Shown here piece after piece: positions 1-8,910 of a DNA stretch of 37,705 nucleotides. The stretch comes from Undibacterium sp. (GTDB lineage: Bacteria > Pseudomonadota > Gammaproteobacteria > Burkholderiales > Burkholderiaceae): positions 1 through 37,705 of the forward strand of contig JACMRF010000023.1 of the NCBI GenBank assembly GCA_014376575.1, written 5' to 3'. A program made the position numbers and the translations under genes. The notes under the pieces were generated by a model. The model was not told the DNA's origin. It did no database searches and saw only the letters and a program-made list of their open reading frames with translations. Position 1 is the first letter of the stretch, and each line of letters opens with the position of its first letter.

Positions 1-150
1 TCTCATGCGGTAACAGGGTACAAATATTGCACACGTTGTCATTATTTTAACACCATTGTCTTGCAAGAAAATATGCCTAAAATAAACGATCTAGGGCCGA
101 CAGGTAGTCAAGAAGTAGGTCTGCAATATAAAGTCTCGACATACAACTAG
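1..150 (+). CDS. C-terminal end of an unidentified protein (partial)
   Basis: Frame 1 is open from the left edge of the window for 49 codons to a TAG at 148-150, so this may be the end of a gene that starts outside. The encoded tail contains a Cys-x2-Cys pair (YCTRC, about residues 9-13) and reads like ordinary protein, but I do not recognise the family. The other two forward frames hit stops early. An open run of this length is not rare by chance, so the call is tentative. It converges on the leftward gene that ends at 250. No clear intrinsic terminator is visible in 151-249. Confidence 0.35.
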   Translation, partial: SHAVTGYKYCTRCHYFNTIVLQENMPKINDLGPTGSQEVGLQYKVSTYN

Positions 151-249
151 ACCCGACATGCCCTGCATTGGCGCCTTTGCAGCCTATAACGATCTGCAAC
201 ACGCGTGAATAGTGCGTGCTGGGCAATGACGCTAATAATGCATCCACAT

Positions 250-1149
250 TCAATTATTGATCCATTGCTTGGCGGCTGAAAATACCCCTTGTGCCACCGT
301 TGGATAAGTTAATTGTGCACCCAGCTCGCGTTTGATTCTGTCGTTCTTTAAACGCCGCGATTCAGACATGAAGGACAACAACATGGGAGTGACTTGCCTG
401 ATCAAATCGGCGCGTGGCAAACGTGGGGGTCGAGGAAGATTGAAACCATCCGCCACCAGATCAAAATAATCGCCCATCTTTAGATCGCTATCATCCACAG
501 CGTGATAAACGCGGTTGGGCGCTGCACGAAATAAAGCCAGCTTGACCAACATGGCCAGATCATCGGCATGGATGTGGTTGGTGTAGACGTCATCGTTTGG
601 TGTGAGTGCCGGCGTCGCTTTCTGCAAACGCTCCAATGGCAAGCGATTTGCCGCATAGATGCCTGGCACGCGCAATATGGATAAACTTGATTGCGTTCGC
701 ACGGCCCATGCACGTAATAATTTTTCTGCGGCGACTCTGCGCCGCGCGCGCGGGTTGCTGGCGCATACCGGCCGGGTCTCATCAAACAAAGCGCCAGCGC
801 AATCCCCATACACGCCCGTGGTGCTGACATAAACCAGCCGGCTCTTGTCAGGTAAAATGGCGATCAAATTCCGGCTGCGGGTATCAGTCTCCCCTTCTGA
901 ACGCGGCGGTGCCAGATGCACAATGTGGGTTGCTAAACCTGCCAGTCGCGCCAAGGTGTGTGGCTGATCCAGGTTGGCGGTGATGGGGATGGCACCTGCA
1001 GCACGCAGTTCGGCGTGGCGCGCTGCCTGGCTGGTGACCGCGAAAATACGGAAATGCTGCGTCAGCAAGGGCAACAAGCGCATGCCAACGTCGCCGCAGC
1101 CAATGATTAACAGCCGCGGCATGCCCAACTGTTTGGTATTTTTTTTCAT
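250..1149 (-). CDS. SDR-family NAD(P)-dependent epimerase/dehydratase (YeeZ-like)
   Basis: The product is a Rossmann-fold protein of the extended SDR / NAD-dependent epimerase family. The N-terminus has a dinucleotide-binding glycine motif (GCGDVG, shortly after MPRLLII), and a STTGVYGD stretch typical of this family lies near the middle. The substrate cannot be told from the sequence. The open frame extends up to 1224, but that would overlap the start of the divergent gene at 1186. I prefer ATG at 1149, with ATG at 1122 (directly before the Rossmann strand) as the alternative. Neither has a strong ribosome binding site. It stands head-to-head with the flavin reductase, with only 36 bp between the chosen starts. 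Confidence 0.75.
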   Translation of the reverse strand: MKKNTKQLGMPRLLIIGCGDVGMRLLPLLTQHFRIFAVTSQAARHAELRAAGAIPITANLDQPHTLARLAGLATHIVHLAPPRSEGETDTRSRNLIAILPDKSRLVYVSTTGVYGDCAGALFDETRPVCASNPRARRRVAAEKLLRAWAVRTQSSLSILRVPGIYAANRLPLERLQKATPALTPNDDVYTNHIHADDLAMLVKLALFRAAPNRVYHAVDDSDLKMGDYFDLVADGFNLPRPPRLPRADLIRQVTPMLLSFMSESRRLKNDRIKRELGAQLTYPTVAQGVFSAAKQWINN

Positions 1150-1185
1150 TTTATTTTTATCTGATTTTTTGATTTCAGGAATTGT

Positions 1186-2214
1186 ATGACTTTTCAAGTA
1201 ACAGTGATGCCAAGTTGCCGCCAATTTGATTGCGATGAAGGCGAAACAGTCCTGGGAGCAGCCTTGCGCGCCGGCGTGGGCTTGCCTTACGGTTGTAAAA
1301 ACGGCGCCTGTGGCTCATGTAAGGGTAAGTTAATTACCGGTCAGGTAGAGCATGGCAACCATCAGCAAAAAGCTTTATCGGAGTCCGAAGAAGCGCAAGG
1401 CATGTCGCTCTTTTGCTGCGCCAAGCCACACTCTGACATCACCATCGAAGCACGCGAAGTGCAAGGCAGCGATGAGTTCCCGCTCAAAAAAATGCCTAGC
1501 CGCATCGCAAGAATGGAAAAACTGTCGGACGACGTGATGCTGATCGCGCTGCAATTGCCCGCCAACGAACGCCTGCAGTATCGCGCCGGCCAGTATATCG
1601 AATTCATGCTTAAAGATGGCAAGCGCCGCAGTTACAGCATGGGCAACGCACCGCATATTGATGCGCAACTCACACTGCATATTCGCCACATGCCGGGTGG
1701 CGTATTTACCGATCAGGTATTTTCTAGCATGAAGGAGCGCGATATTTTGCGTTTTGAAGGTCCGCACGGTACATTTTTCCTGCGTGAAGAGTCTGAAAAG
1801 GCCATCATTCTGCTGGCATCGGGTACCGGTTTTGCGCCGATCAAAGCATTAATGGAGCACCTGATCGACCTGAAATCGACGCGCGCCATCACCTTATATT
1901 GGGGCGGTCGTCGTCCGCAAGATTTGTATATGCATGTCTTATGTCTGGAGTGGGCCAAGACTCTGCCCCACTTCAACTATATACCGGTCGTGTCAAATGC
2001 CTTGCCTGAGGACCAATGGACTGGTCGCAGCGGCTTTGTGCATCAGGCTGTCATTGCAGACTATGCTAATTTATCTGCTTATCAGGTATATGCCTGCGGT
2101 GCGCCGGTCGTGGTGGATTCGGCCAAGCGCGATTTCATCGGCTTGTGCCAGCTTCCTGCAGAAGAATTTTATGCAGATTCCTTCACCTCTGAGGCAGATC
2201 TGCAGAGCGCATAA
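1186..2214 (+). CDS. Ferredoxin-type NAD(P)H-flavin oxidoreductase (2Fe-2S / FAD / NAD domains)
   Basis: This 342-residue electron-transfer protein has three domains. An N-terminal plant-type 2Fe-2S ferredoxin domain carries C37-x4-C42-x2-C45 and a fourth cysteine at 77. An FAD-binding domain has the R-x-Y-S signature (R148 to S151). A C-terminal NAD(P)-binding domain has a GTGFAPIKA motif near 213. The order matches the CDP-6-deoxy-delta-3,4-glucoseen reductase (AscD/RfbI) and oxygenase-reductase family, in which electrons pass from NAD(P)H via FAD to the iron-sulfur centre. In Burkholderiales such stand-alone copies are common and usually of unknown partner. A good Shine-Dalgarno (AGGA at 1176-1179) supports ATG 1186. 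The physiological acceptor is not indicated by the neighbours. Confidence 0.85.
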   Translation: MTFQVTVMPSCRQFDCDEGETVLGAALRAGVGLPYGCKNGACGSCKGKLITGQVEHGNHQQKALSESEEAQGMSLFCCAKPHSDITIEAREVQGSDEFPLKKMPSRIARMEKLSDDVMLIALQLPANERLQYRAGQYIEFMLKDGKRRSYSMGNAPHIDAQLTLHIRHMPGGVFTDQVFSSMKERDILRFEGPHGTFFLREESEKAIILLASGTGFAPIKALMEHLIDLKSTRAITLYWGGRRPQDLYMHVLCLEWAKTLPHFNYIPVVSNALPEDQWTGRSGFVHQAVIADYANLSAYQVYACGAPVVVDSAKRDFIGLCQLPAEEFYADSFTSEADLQSA

Positions 2215-2277
2215 TAATTGTTAAATTATTTTTTACCGCAATGCGCAAAACGCACAAAACTGCTTTACACTATATCT

Positions 2278-2361
2278 ATGAGAAATTTTACCGACATATC
2301 TTCGCCAAATATCGCTCGACGCCGCAGTCTGCACATCGAGCCTGGGAAGTCTTGCACGTGA
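2278..2361 (+). CDS. Candidate arginine leader peptide (27 aa) upstream of argD
   Basis: A short ORF, ATG at 2278 and TGA at 2359-2361, encodes 27 residues. Codons 14-16 are three consecutive arginine codons (CGA CGC CGC), and codon 2 is also Arg (AGA). It lies between the preceding gene and argD, and is followed 31 nt later by a perfect intrinsic terminator that precedes argD. This is the arrangement of a ribosome-mediated attenuator in which scarce Arg-tRNA stalls the leader ribosome. CCTGGG (2341-2346, codons 22-23) can pair with CCACAGG (2396-2402) in the terminator's 5' arm, with one bulged A, as a possible antiterminator. No strong Shine-Dalgarno or promoter is evident, and TACACT (2266-2271) is the best -10. 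The function is inferred. Confidence 0.55.
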   Translation: MRNFTDISSPNIARRRSLHIEPGKSCT

Positions 2362-2392
2362 ACTAAGCAACATGAAGTACACCACGACATAG

Positions 2393-2424
2393 AAGCCACA
2401 GGACAAAAACCTGTGGCTTTTTTT
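2393..2424 (+). terminator. Intrinsic terminator/attenuator in the argD leader
   Basis: A 10-bp perfect stem, AAGCCACAGG (2393-2402) with CCTGTGGCTT (2410-2419), has a 7-nt loop and runs into seven T residues (2418-2424). It ends 54 nt before the argD start codon. It could end transcription of the flavin reductase gene with a long 3' UTR, or act as an attenuator for argD. The arginine-rich short ORF just upstream favours the second reading. Confidence 0.85.
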
Positions 2425-2478
2425 ATATTCAACATCAATTTTTCACATTTTTTATACCCCACTTTTCAGGAGTCAATC

Positions 2479-3669
2479 ATGGAATTCAGTCAGTACAACG
2501 TCAACGCGCTCATGTACATCACACCAAGACCAGACATCGTCTTTACCGAAGGTAGCGGAATGTGGCTGACTGACCATAAGGGGAAGCGCTACCTCGACTA
2601 TCTGCAAGGCTGGGCGGTGAATTGCCTGGGCCATTCGCCACAATGCATACAGGATGCGCTCATTACCCAATCGAAAAAACTGATCAATCCCTCGCCGGCC
2701 TTTTACAATGCACCAGCGATAGAACTGGCGAGTCTGCTGACAGAAAACTCCTGCTTCGATCGGGTGTTTTTTACCAATAGCGGTGCCGAAGCAAATGAGG
2801 GTGCCTTAAAACTGGCACGCAAATGGGGCCAGCTAAATAAGACTGGCGCGTTCGAAATTATCACTTTCGATCATAGCTTTCACGGCCGCACTCTGGCCAC
2901 CATGTCGGCTTCGGGCAAACCGGGCTGGGATACCCTTTTTGCACCGCAAGTAAGCGGCTTCCCCAAGGCAGATTTGAATGACATTGCCTCGGTAGAAAGA
3001 CTAATTTCAGATAAAACAGTGGCCGTCATGTTAGAGCCAGTACAAGGCGAAGGCGGCGTGCTGCCAGCCAGCCGCGAATTCATGCAAGCCTTGCGCGCCT
3101 TGACCAAAAAACACAATATTCTGCTAATCGTTGACGAAGTGCAAACTGGCATGGCCCGCACTGGTGAACTGTTTGCTTATCAATTGTCCGGGATAGAACC
3201 CGACATCATGACGCTGGGCAAAGGCATCGGTGGTGGCGTGCCTCTGGCCGCACTACTGTGCCGCGAAGAGATCGCCTGCTTTGTCCCTGGTGACCAGGGC
3301 GGTACCTACAACGGCAATCCACTCATTACTGCGGTCGGTATTGCCGTCATCAAGGAATTGCTGGCACCTGGTTTCATGTTATCCGTCAAAGAAAAATCCG
3401 ATTATCTGAGCAAGGCCTTGCTGACCTTATCTGAAAAACATGCTCTGGCGGGCGAACGGGGTGAAGGCCTGTTGCGCGCCCTCAAACTAGGGGCTGATAT
3501 TGGTGGCAAATTGGTCGAAGCTGGCCGGAATATGGAGCCGGTGGGTATGTTGCTGAACTCACCACGCCCAGACCTATTACGCTTCATGCCGGCATTAAAT
3601 GTGACTGTGGCTGAACTTGATCAAATGATCACGATGCTGGACGAATTGCTCACGCAGATCAAAAAATAA
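2479..3669 (+). CDS. argD: Acetylornithine aminotransferase family protein
   Basis: This is a class III pyridoxal-phosphate aminotransferase of 396 residues. It most likely makes N-acetylornithine from N-acetylglutamate semialdehyde in arginine biosynthesis. Family features seen are the TNSGAEANE phosphate/PLP loop (about 99-107), the cofactor-contacting Asp in [10 protein letters not shown] (D219) and the PLP-binding lysine in TLGKGIGGG (K248). ATG 2479 is chosen because CAGGAG (2467-2472) lies 6 nt upstream. The open frame extends further to a GTG at 2413, but that sits inside the terminator stem. It is followed by argF and argG on the same strand, which supports the arginine role over other class III aminotransferases such as AstC. 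Expression may be controlled by the upstream leader. Confidence 0.88.
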   Translation: MEFSQYNVNALMYITPRPDIVFTEGSGMWLTDHKGKRYLDYLQGWAVNCLGHSPQCIQDALITQSKKLINPSPAFYNAPAIELASLLTENSCFDRVFFTNSGAEANEGALKLARKWGQLNKTGAFEIITFDHSFHGRTLATMSASGKPGWDTLFAPQVSGFPKADLNDIASVERLISDKTVAVMLEPVQGEGGVLPASREFMQALRALTKKHNILLIVDEVQTGMARTGELFAYQLSGIEPDIMTLGKGIGGGVPLAALLCREEIACFVPGDQGGTYNGNPLITAVGIAVIKELLAPGFMLSVKEKSDYLSKALLTLSEKHALAGERGEGLLRALKLGADIGGKLVEAGRNMEPVGMLLNSPRPDLLRFMPALNVTVAELDQMITMLDELLTQIKK

Positions 3670-3716
3670 GCCCAGATTCAAATGAGATGCAAGTGATGCA
3701 AGTCCCAGAATTTAAG

Positions 3717-3744
3717 GGCTTGTATCAATTAAATCCCTTATAAT
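3717..3744 (+). promoter_or_regulatory. Probable argF promoter
   Basis: A consensus -10 box TATAAT lies at 3739-3744. The -35 is weak: GGCTTG (3717-3722) gives a 16-bp spacer, while the better hexamer TTGTAT (3720-3725) would be only 13 bp away. A 6-bp inverted repeat TAAGGG (3713-3718) / CCCTTA (3735-3740) overlaps the -10, and a perfect 9-bp tandem repeat GATGCAAGT lies upstream at 3686-3703. Either could be an operator, but none is recognised. Confidence 0.5.
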
Positions 3745-3797
3745 TATGCAGTTATAACAGGCGGAGACAGAATTTCCTCTTGTCACCGATTTTATTT

Positions 3798-4727
3798 ATG
3801 GCTATGTCATCCCCCATTAAGCACTTCCTGCAGTTTTCTGATTTATCGCTTGCCGAGTTCGAGTATGTGATGGAACGGGCGCGCATCATCAAACGAAAAT
3901 TCAAGAACTACGAGCCCTACCATCCCTTGCTGGATCGTACGCTGGTGATGATATTTGAAAAAAATTCTACCCGCACGCGTCTCTCGTTTGAAGCCGGCAT
4001 GCACCAGCTCGGTGGCGCGGCAATTTACCTCAATACCAAGGATAGCCAACTCGGTCGTGGCGAGCCGGTTGAAGATGCCGGCCAGGTAATTTCGCGCATG
4101 TGCGACATCATCATGATCCGCACTTTTGAGCAGGAAATGATAGAACGCTTTGCAGCAAATTCGCGCGTGCCTGTCATCAACGGCCTGACCAATCAGCATC
4201 ACCCCTGCCAGGTATTTGCCGACGTATTTACTTACATCGAACACCGCGGCTCCATCGCTGGTAAAAAAGTCGCGTGGATAGGCGATGCCAACAACATGCT
4301 GTATTCATGGTTGCAGGCAGCAGAAATTTTCGGCTTTCATTTGCAGATATCGACGCCCAAAGGCTATGACATCGATATGAGCCTGGTCACTGCCGATGTC
4401 AGCCATTACACGGTGTTTGAAAATCCATCCGATGCCTGCGAAGGCGTCGATATAGTCAACACCGATGTCTGGACCAGCATGGGTTATGAAGCCGAAAATC
4501 AGGCACGACTGAAGGCCTTCGACGGCTGGATCGTCGATGAAGCCAAGATGGCGCGCGCTAACCCTGACGCCCTGTTCATGCACTGCCTGCCCGCGCATAG
4601 AGGCGAAGAAGTGTCGGCCGGCGTGATCGATGGCCCGCAATCAGTCGTTTGGGATGAGGCAGAAAACCGCCTGCACATACAAAAGGCTCTGCTCGAATAT
4701 CTGGTCGTCGGCACCATCGACAATTAA
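3798..4727 (+). CDS. argF: Ornithine carbamoyltransferase
   Basis: The enzyme transfers the carbamoyl group of carbamoyl phosphate to ornithine, giving citrulline in the cytoplasm. Diagnostic motifs are the carbamoyl-phosphate loop STRTR (about 57-61), HPCQ in the middle, and the ornithine-binding [11 protein letters not shown] near the C-terminus. Length (309 residues) is normal. The reading frame opens at a TTG at 3780. I chose ATG 3798, with ATG 3804 also possible, because homologues begin close to the [10 protein letters not shown] segment. No Shine-Dalgarno lies close to 3798, and GGAG at 3763-3766 would fit the TTG no better, so the start is uncertain. It lies between argD and argG, with its own candidate promoter. 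Confidence 0.93.
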   Translation: MAMSSPIKHFLQFSDLSLAEFEYVMERARIIKRKFKNYEPYHPLLDRTLVMIFEKNSTRTRLSFEAGMHQLGGAAIYLNTKDSQLGRGEPVEDAGQVISRMCDIIMIRTFEQEMIERFAANSRVPVINGLTNQHHPCQVFADVFTYIEHRGSIAGKKVAWIGDANNMLYSWLQAAEIFGFHLQISTPKGYDIDMSLVTADVSHYTVFENPSDACEGVDIVNTDVWTSMGYEAENQARLKAFDGWIVDEAKMARANPDALFMHCLPAHRGEEVSAGVIDGPQSVVWDEAENRLHIQKALLEYLVVGTIDN

Positions 4728-4780
4728 ACGACACCATCTGCACCAAACGAAATTTAGTAAGAACCTTTAGAGAGATCAAC

Positions 4781-6010
4781 ATGAGCGACGTTAAAAAAGT
4801 AGTGTTAGCCTATTCGGGCGGCCTGGATACTTCAGTGATTTTGAAATGGCTGCAAGACAATTACCACTGCGAAATCATCACCTTCACCGCCGACCTGGGC
4901 CAGGGCGAAGAGCTAGAACCGGCACGCGCCAAAGCGATCAAATTCGGCATCAAGCCTGAGAACATTTTTATCGATGACGTGCGTGAAGAATTTGTCCGTG
5001 ATTTCGTCTTCCCGATGTTTCGCGCCAATACCGTGTATGAAGGTGAATACTTGCTCGGCACGTCTATCGCACGTCCTTTGATCGCCAAGCGTCTGATCGA
5101 AATCGCCAAGGCCACCGGTGCCGATACCATCTCGCACGGCGCGACCGGCAAAGGTAATGATCAGGTACGTTTTGAACTCGGTGCCTACGCGCTGATGCCT
5201 AACGTAAAAGTGATCGCGCCATGGCGTGAGTGGGATTTATTATCGCGCGAAAAACTGATGAAATACGCAGAAGACGCTGGCATAGAGATCGACCAGAAAC
5301 ACAAGAACGGCGGCGCGCCTTATTCCATGGATGCCAACTTACTGCACATCAGCTTTGAAGGTCGCCATCTGGAAAACCCAAGCAATGAAGCCGAAGAAAG
5401 TATGTGGCGCTGGACGGTCAGCCCAGAGCAAGCACCCGATCAGGCTGAGTACCTCGATATCGAATACGAAAAAGGCGATATCGTTGCCTTAAATGGCGTG
5501 CGCATGTCACCCGCCACGGTCTTGACTGAACTCAATCGCCTCGGCGGCAAGCACGGCATTGGCCGCCTTGATCTGGTGGAAAACCGTTACGTCGGCATGA
5601 AGTCACGCGGCTGCTACGAAACACCGGGCGGCACCATCATGCTGCGCGCACACCGTGCGATAGAATCGATCACGTTAGACCGCGAAGTGGCGCATCTGAA
5701 AGACGATCTGATGCCACGTTACGCTAGCCTGATCTACAACGGTTACTGGTGGGCGCCGGAACGCGTCGCGCTGCAAACCCTGATCGATCACACCCAACTG
5801 AGCGTCAACGGTTGGGTACGCCTGAAGCTGTACAAAGGCAATGTCATCACCGTCTCACGCGATTCCAAAACGGATTCATTGTTCGACATGACCATCGCCA
5901 CTTTCGATGAAGATGGCGGCGCTTACAACCAGGCCGATGCCGGCGGCTTCATCAAGTTGAACGCCTTGCGCATGCGCATCGCGGCCAATGCTAAAGCTAA
6001 ACGCGGTTAA
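4781..6010 (+). CDS. argG: Argininosuccinate synthase
   Basis: This ATP-dependent enzyme joins citrulline and aspartate to make argininosuccinate, the step after argF. The N-terminal P-loop-like signature AYSGGLDTS (residues 10-18) of the N-type ATP pyrophosphatase fold is present, as is the conserved [15 protein letters not shown] stretch that binds citrulline and aspartate. The 409-residue length fits the shorter (type 1) subfamily rather than the longer E. coli-type protein. It starts 53 nt after argF and is followed by a strong intrinsic terminator, so it closes the arginine block. argH is not in the window. Confidence 0.95.
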   Translation: MSDVKKVVLAYSGGLDTSVILKWLQDNYHCEIITFTADLGQGEELEPARAKAIKFGIKPENIFIDDVREEFVRDFVFPMFRANTVYEGEYLLGTSIARPLIAKRLIEIAKATGADTISHGATGKGNDQVRFELGAYALMPNVKVIAPWREWDLLSREKLMKYAEDAGIEIDQKHKNGGAPYSMDANLLHISFEGRHLENPSNEAEESMWRWTVSPEQAPDQAEYLDIEYEKGDIVALNGVRMSPATVLTELNRLGGKHGIGRLDLVENRYVGMKSRGCYETPGGTIMLRAHRAIESITLDREVAHLKDDLMPRYASLIYNGYWWAPERVALQTLIDHTQLSVNGWVRLKLYKGNVITVSRDSKTDSLFDMTIATFDEDGGAYNQADAGGFIKLNALRMRIAANAKAKRG

Positions 6011-6037
6011 ACGACTTCATCGGTTTCACATCCAAGA

Positions 6038-6071
6038 CAGCTCGATCTCACTAGAATCGGGCTGTTTTTTT
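6038..6071 (+). terminator. Intrinsic terminator after argG
   Basis: A stem of CAGCTCGAT (6038-6046) with ATCGGGCTG (6056-6064), nine pairs including one G-U, is followed by seven T residues. It lies 27 nt after the argG stop codon and separates the arginine genes from ppnP. Confidence 0.85.
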
Positions 6072-6100
6072 ATCTTATTTTCTCAACCACTGCATACATC

Positions 6101-6415
6101 ATGAGCACACAATTCGACCAAGTCAGCGTCATCAAGCAAGCCAATATTTACTTCGATGGCAAATGCGTTTCACACACGGTTCTGTTCGCCGACGGCAGCA
6201 AAAAAACCATAGGCGTGATTTTTCCATCCAGTCTGGTTTTTAACACTGGCGCTGCTGAAATCATGGAGCTGAATGCGGGCAAATGCCGCATCCGCATCAA
6301 GGGCGAAGAAGCTTGGGCGACTTACCAGGGTGGCGAGCAATTCAATGTGCCAGCCAACTCCAGCTTTGATATCGAGACGCTGGAAACGCTAGATTACGTT
6401 TGTCACTTTGTCTAA
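6101..6415 (+). CDS. ppnP: Pyrimidine/purine nucleoside phosphorylase (DUF1255)
   Basis: This is a small single-domain cupin of 104 residues, the usual family length. PpnP (YaiE in E. coli) cleaves nucleosides with phosphate to give free base and ribose-1-phosphate, with broad substrate range. The sequence shows the family's characteristic N-terminal segment ([24 protein letters not shown]) in broken form across residues 17-40, and the C-terminal PANSSFDIE strand followed by DYVCHFV. It appears to be a single-gene unit after the argG terminator. A bulged GC-containing hairpin at about 6437-6479 follows it but has no T tract, so I do not call a terminator. Confidence 0.88.
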   Translation: MSTQFDQVSVIKQANIYFDGKCVSHTVLFADGSKKTIGVIFPSSLVFNTGAAEIMELNAGKCRIRIKGEEAWATYQGGEQFNVPANSSFDIETLETLDYVCHFV

Positions 6416-6497
6416 ATTCAAATATCAACCCGCATGTTCTGTGCGCCTTCTGGCATGAAAATGGCCTGTAAGGCACATGAACACTGCGCATTAGCTT

Positions 6498-6935
6498 TTA
6501 AATTTGTTCCAGGCGTGTGCGTTCAAGAAATTTTTGATGTGGATTTTCGTCTGAACCAAGAGCGAAATTCTGCTTGGTGAGCCAACTACAGGCCTCTTCA
6601 AATGTTGCAAAATACCTGAATATTTCAGCAGAAATTTGGCTGGTGTTTTTTTGATGAATAGTACGACGAACAGTATCAGGCATGACAGTGGCAATGCGTT
6701 GGCAGCCATGACTCAAAATCCGCTCATGAAAATCTACCACTTTTTTAAAGGTGGCATCACTGCCCATATCCCAATTACTTAAATTGATGAGCGTAGCCCA
6801 TGCGCCCTCTTGAGGGACAAGCGCGTAATAATCCCGCAGCTCAGCCTGAACACCTTCTTCGTTAAAAGTGCCGGCGACAGAGCTGACGATGATATTCCGA
6901 ATTAACGTAATTTCCCACTCGCCATGAATTTTCAT
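6498..6935 (-). CDS. Hypothetical protein, possibly SpoIIAA/STAS-like
   Basis: A 145-residue soluble protein without signal peptide or membrane segment. The pattern of alternating strands and helices, the early 'YALVPQEGAWATLINLSNWD' region (about 40-60) and the following helix with FKKVVDFHERIL resemble small SpoIIAA-like/STAS-fold proteins found next to sensory genes. That assignment is an impression of fold rather than a motif match. It is the last gene of a leftward group, 12 nt after the SDR gene, so it is probably co-transcribed with murB and the SDR. No function is proposed. Confidence 0.6.
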   Translation of the reverse strand: MKIHGEWEITLIRNIIVSSVAGTFNEEGVQAELRDYYALVPQEGAWATLINLSNWDMGSDATFKKVVDFHERILSHGCQRIATVMPDTVRRTIHQKNTSQISAEIFRYFATFEEACSWLTKQNFALGSDENPHQKFLERTRLEQI

Positions 6936-6947
6936 TGATCTATTCCT

Positions 6948-7730
6948 TTATATCCCAAAAGCGCGCAATAATTGTATTCCCGCCCCTTGCCATCTTGGTA
7001 CAGCGTAACGCAGTTTCGGTTTTTTAGCTTCGACTGCAGTGATCAATGCCTGGACTACTGTTTCAACTTTAGCGCTTTGCAAACCAAGCACCGTCCGCTC
7101 GTTCTTTTCAATAAAGGCTTTCTGGTCGCGATAAATCGAATCAGAACGCATCCAGCTATATTTTGTCGCGATCTGGGTTTCATTAAAACCGGTGGCAAAG
7201 GCGCCGGGTTCTATCATCGTGACATGAATGTTAAAAGGTTTTAATTCCACCGCAAGATCGGCTCCGGCAAGCTCCAGCGCATATTTCGTCATGCCATACG
7301 GCGCCAGAAAAGGAATCGGCATGCGCCCCGCCAATGAAGTCACGAACACGATGGTGCCACCGCCACGCTTGATCATTTCTGGCACAGCCGCTTGGACCAT
7401 ACCCAGACTGCCGATCACATTGGTTTCAAAGTTGCGGCGAATCCGCTCTAAAGGGATTTCTGCCAGTGGTCCCGATTCACCGATGCCTGCGTTGTTGATC
7501 AACACGTCGATGGCGCTGTCAGTGAGTTGCTTACGATCTTCTTCGCTGGTGATATCGAGTTTAAGAATCTTCAAATGAATGTGCGCCTGACTCGCTGCGA
7601 GCGCCAGCGCATCGGCTTGCTCGTGATTGTACGTAGCGGCGATCACGCTATGACCTCGCTGGGCTAAAGCAAACGCGGCCAACTTACCAAAACCGCTGCC
7701 GGCACCTGTGATCATGATGGTTTTGCTCAT
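6948..7730 (-). CDS. Short-chain dehydrogenase/reductase
   Basis: A classical SDR oxidoreductase of 260 residues. The cofactor motif TGAGSGFG (8-15), the structural NNAG (79-82), the catalytic Ser132 and the YxxxK pair Y145/K149 are all present, so the enzyme should be active. The motif PGAFATGF follows the active site as in many classical SDRs. The substrate is not deducible. It sits 63 nt downstream of murB and 12 nt upstream of the STAS-like gene on the same strand, with no terminator between them. Confidence 0.85.
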   Translation of the reverse strand: MSKTIMITGAGSGFGKLAAFALAQRGHSVIAATYNHEQADALALAASQAHIHLKILKLDITSEEDRKQLTDSAIDVLINNAGIGESGPLAEIPLERIRRNFETNVIGSLGMVQAAVPEMIKRGGGTIVFVTSLAGRMPIPFLAPYGMTKYALELAGADLAVELKPFNIHVTMIEPGAFATGFNETQIATKYSWMRSDSIYRDQKAFIEKNERTVLGLQSAKVETVVQALITAVEAKKPKLRYAVPRWQGAGIQLLRAFGI

Positions 7731-7793
7731 TGAGTAAGCTTTCTGATTGATTTATTTTTTGATAGACGTATGCAACATCGCAAGTGAGGTGAC

Positions 7794-8822
7794 TTAAATA
7801 AAAACCGGCTCCACGTCCAGATCAACGCCAAATTTAGCCCGAACATCCGCTTGTATTTGCTGTGCCAGACGACGTACCTCGGCGCCCGTTGCACCACCGA
7901 GATTAACCAACACCAGCGCCTGTTTTTGGTAGACGCCGACATGACCGAGCGACTTGCCTTTCCAGCCGCACTGCTCTATCAGCCAGCCCGCCGCTAATTT
8001 ATAAGATCCGCCCGCTTGCAGATAATTCACCATATTCGGAAAGCGACCGATCAGGTGATCACGCAATGCAGCCGACACCATGGGATTTTTAAAAAAACTA
8101 CCTGCATTGCCAATCACCGCAGGATCGGGCAATTTGCTTTGCCTGATAGAAATGATGGCATCGCTGACCTCTTGAGGATGAGGCTGCGTTATATTTTTCG
8201 TCGCAAGAAATTGTGCCACGTCGCCATAGTTCAGACGAGCCTGCCAGACTTTTGGCAAGGCAAAAGTGACATCCAGAATGACCATGCGATCTTTGTATCC
8301 ATGTTTAAAAATGCTGTCACGGTAAGCGAACTGGCAGGCCAGTTTATCGAGCGTGATAGTCTTGCCGGTCTGAAAATCAAACGCAGTCAGATGATGGAAA
8401 TAGTCCTGCATCTCAACACCATAGGCACCTATGTTTTGTATCGGTGCAGCGCCGACGGTGCCCGGAATCAACGAGAGATTCTCTAATCCACCCAAGCCCT
8501 GAAGCAAAGTCCACAAGACGAAATCGTGCCACTTCTCGCCCGCCGCCGCGCAGACATAGACATAGCGCTCATCGTCAGAATCTACGCGCCTACCCATCAA
8601 GGCAAGCTGCACCACCAACGCGTTGACCGTATCGGACAGCACCAGATTGCTACCGCCACCAAGTAATAAGCGCGGCATGGTGGCAAGAGTGGCGTCATCC
8701 CTAATTTGCAACAACTGTTCAGCGTGTTCAATTTTTAAAAAATAGTGCGCTGTTGCAGCGATACCAAAACTGTTAAGAGCCCGCAGTGAAACGTTTTTTT
8801 GTAGAGAAAGTATCCTATTCAT
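7794..8822 (-). CDS. murB: UDP-N-acetylenolpyruvoylglucosamine reductase
   Basis: MurB is the FAD- and NADPH-dependent enzyme that reduces enolpyruvyl-UDP-GlcNAc to UDP-MurNAc, the second committed step of peptidoglycan precursor synthesis. The sequence has the FAD-binding LLGGGSNLVL segment, GTVGAAPIQNIGAYGVE, the active-site YRDSIFK arginine, the proton-donating serine in GSFFKNP, and the C-terminal catalytic glutamate in DLDVEPVF. Length (342) and the insert region match the E. coli-type (type I) enzyme. It is divergent from yajQ. A TATAAT on the minus strand (8832-8837) lies so close to the start that the mRNA would have almost no leader, and no clear -35 was found. Confidence 0.95.
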   Translation of the reverse strand: MNRILSLQKNVSLRALNSFGIAATAHYFLKIEHAEQLLQIRDDATLATMPRLLLGGGSNLVLSDTVNALVVQLALMGRRVDSDDERYVYVCAAAGEKWHDFVLWTLLQGLGGLENLSLIPGTVGAAPIQNIGAYGVEMQDYFHHLTAFDFQTGKTITLDKLACQFAYRDSIFKHGYKDRMVILDVTFALPKVWQARLNYGDVAQFLATKNITQPHPQEVSDAIISIRQSKLPDPAVIGNAGSFFKNPMVSAALRDHLIGRFPNMVNYLQAGGSYKLAAGWLIEQCGWKGKSLGHVGVYQKQALVLVNLGGATGAEVRRLAQQIQADVRAKFGVDLDVEPVFI

Positions 8823-8910
8823 AAGAGCAGAATTATAGTCGCTTAGTTCGGGCGTGCATTTGTTAAAATACGTTCATATATAAATCGTATTACCTTACCA
8901 AGGAATAATC

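Noticed and set aside
480..830. 116-codon minus-strand ORF inside the SDR gene
   Set aside because: It is an alternative frame of the SDR coding region, with no domain and a cysteine/arginine-rich composition typical of out-of-frame translation.
1150..1224. Upstream extension of the SDR gene to 1224
   Set aside because: It would overlap the start of the divergent flavin reductase gene, which has a good ribosome binding site, and the extra residues precede the Rossmann motif without family support.
2413..2478. N-terminal extension of argD starting at GTG 2413
   Set aside because: The start lies within the 3' arm of the terminator stem and the extension is not family-like; ATG 2479 has a proper ribosome binding site.
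6437..6479. Hairpin after ppnP as a terminator
   Set aside because: The stem is bulged and has no T tract on either strand.
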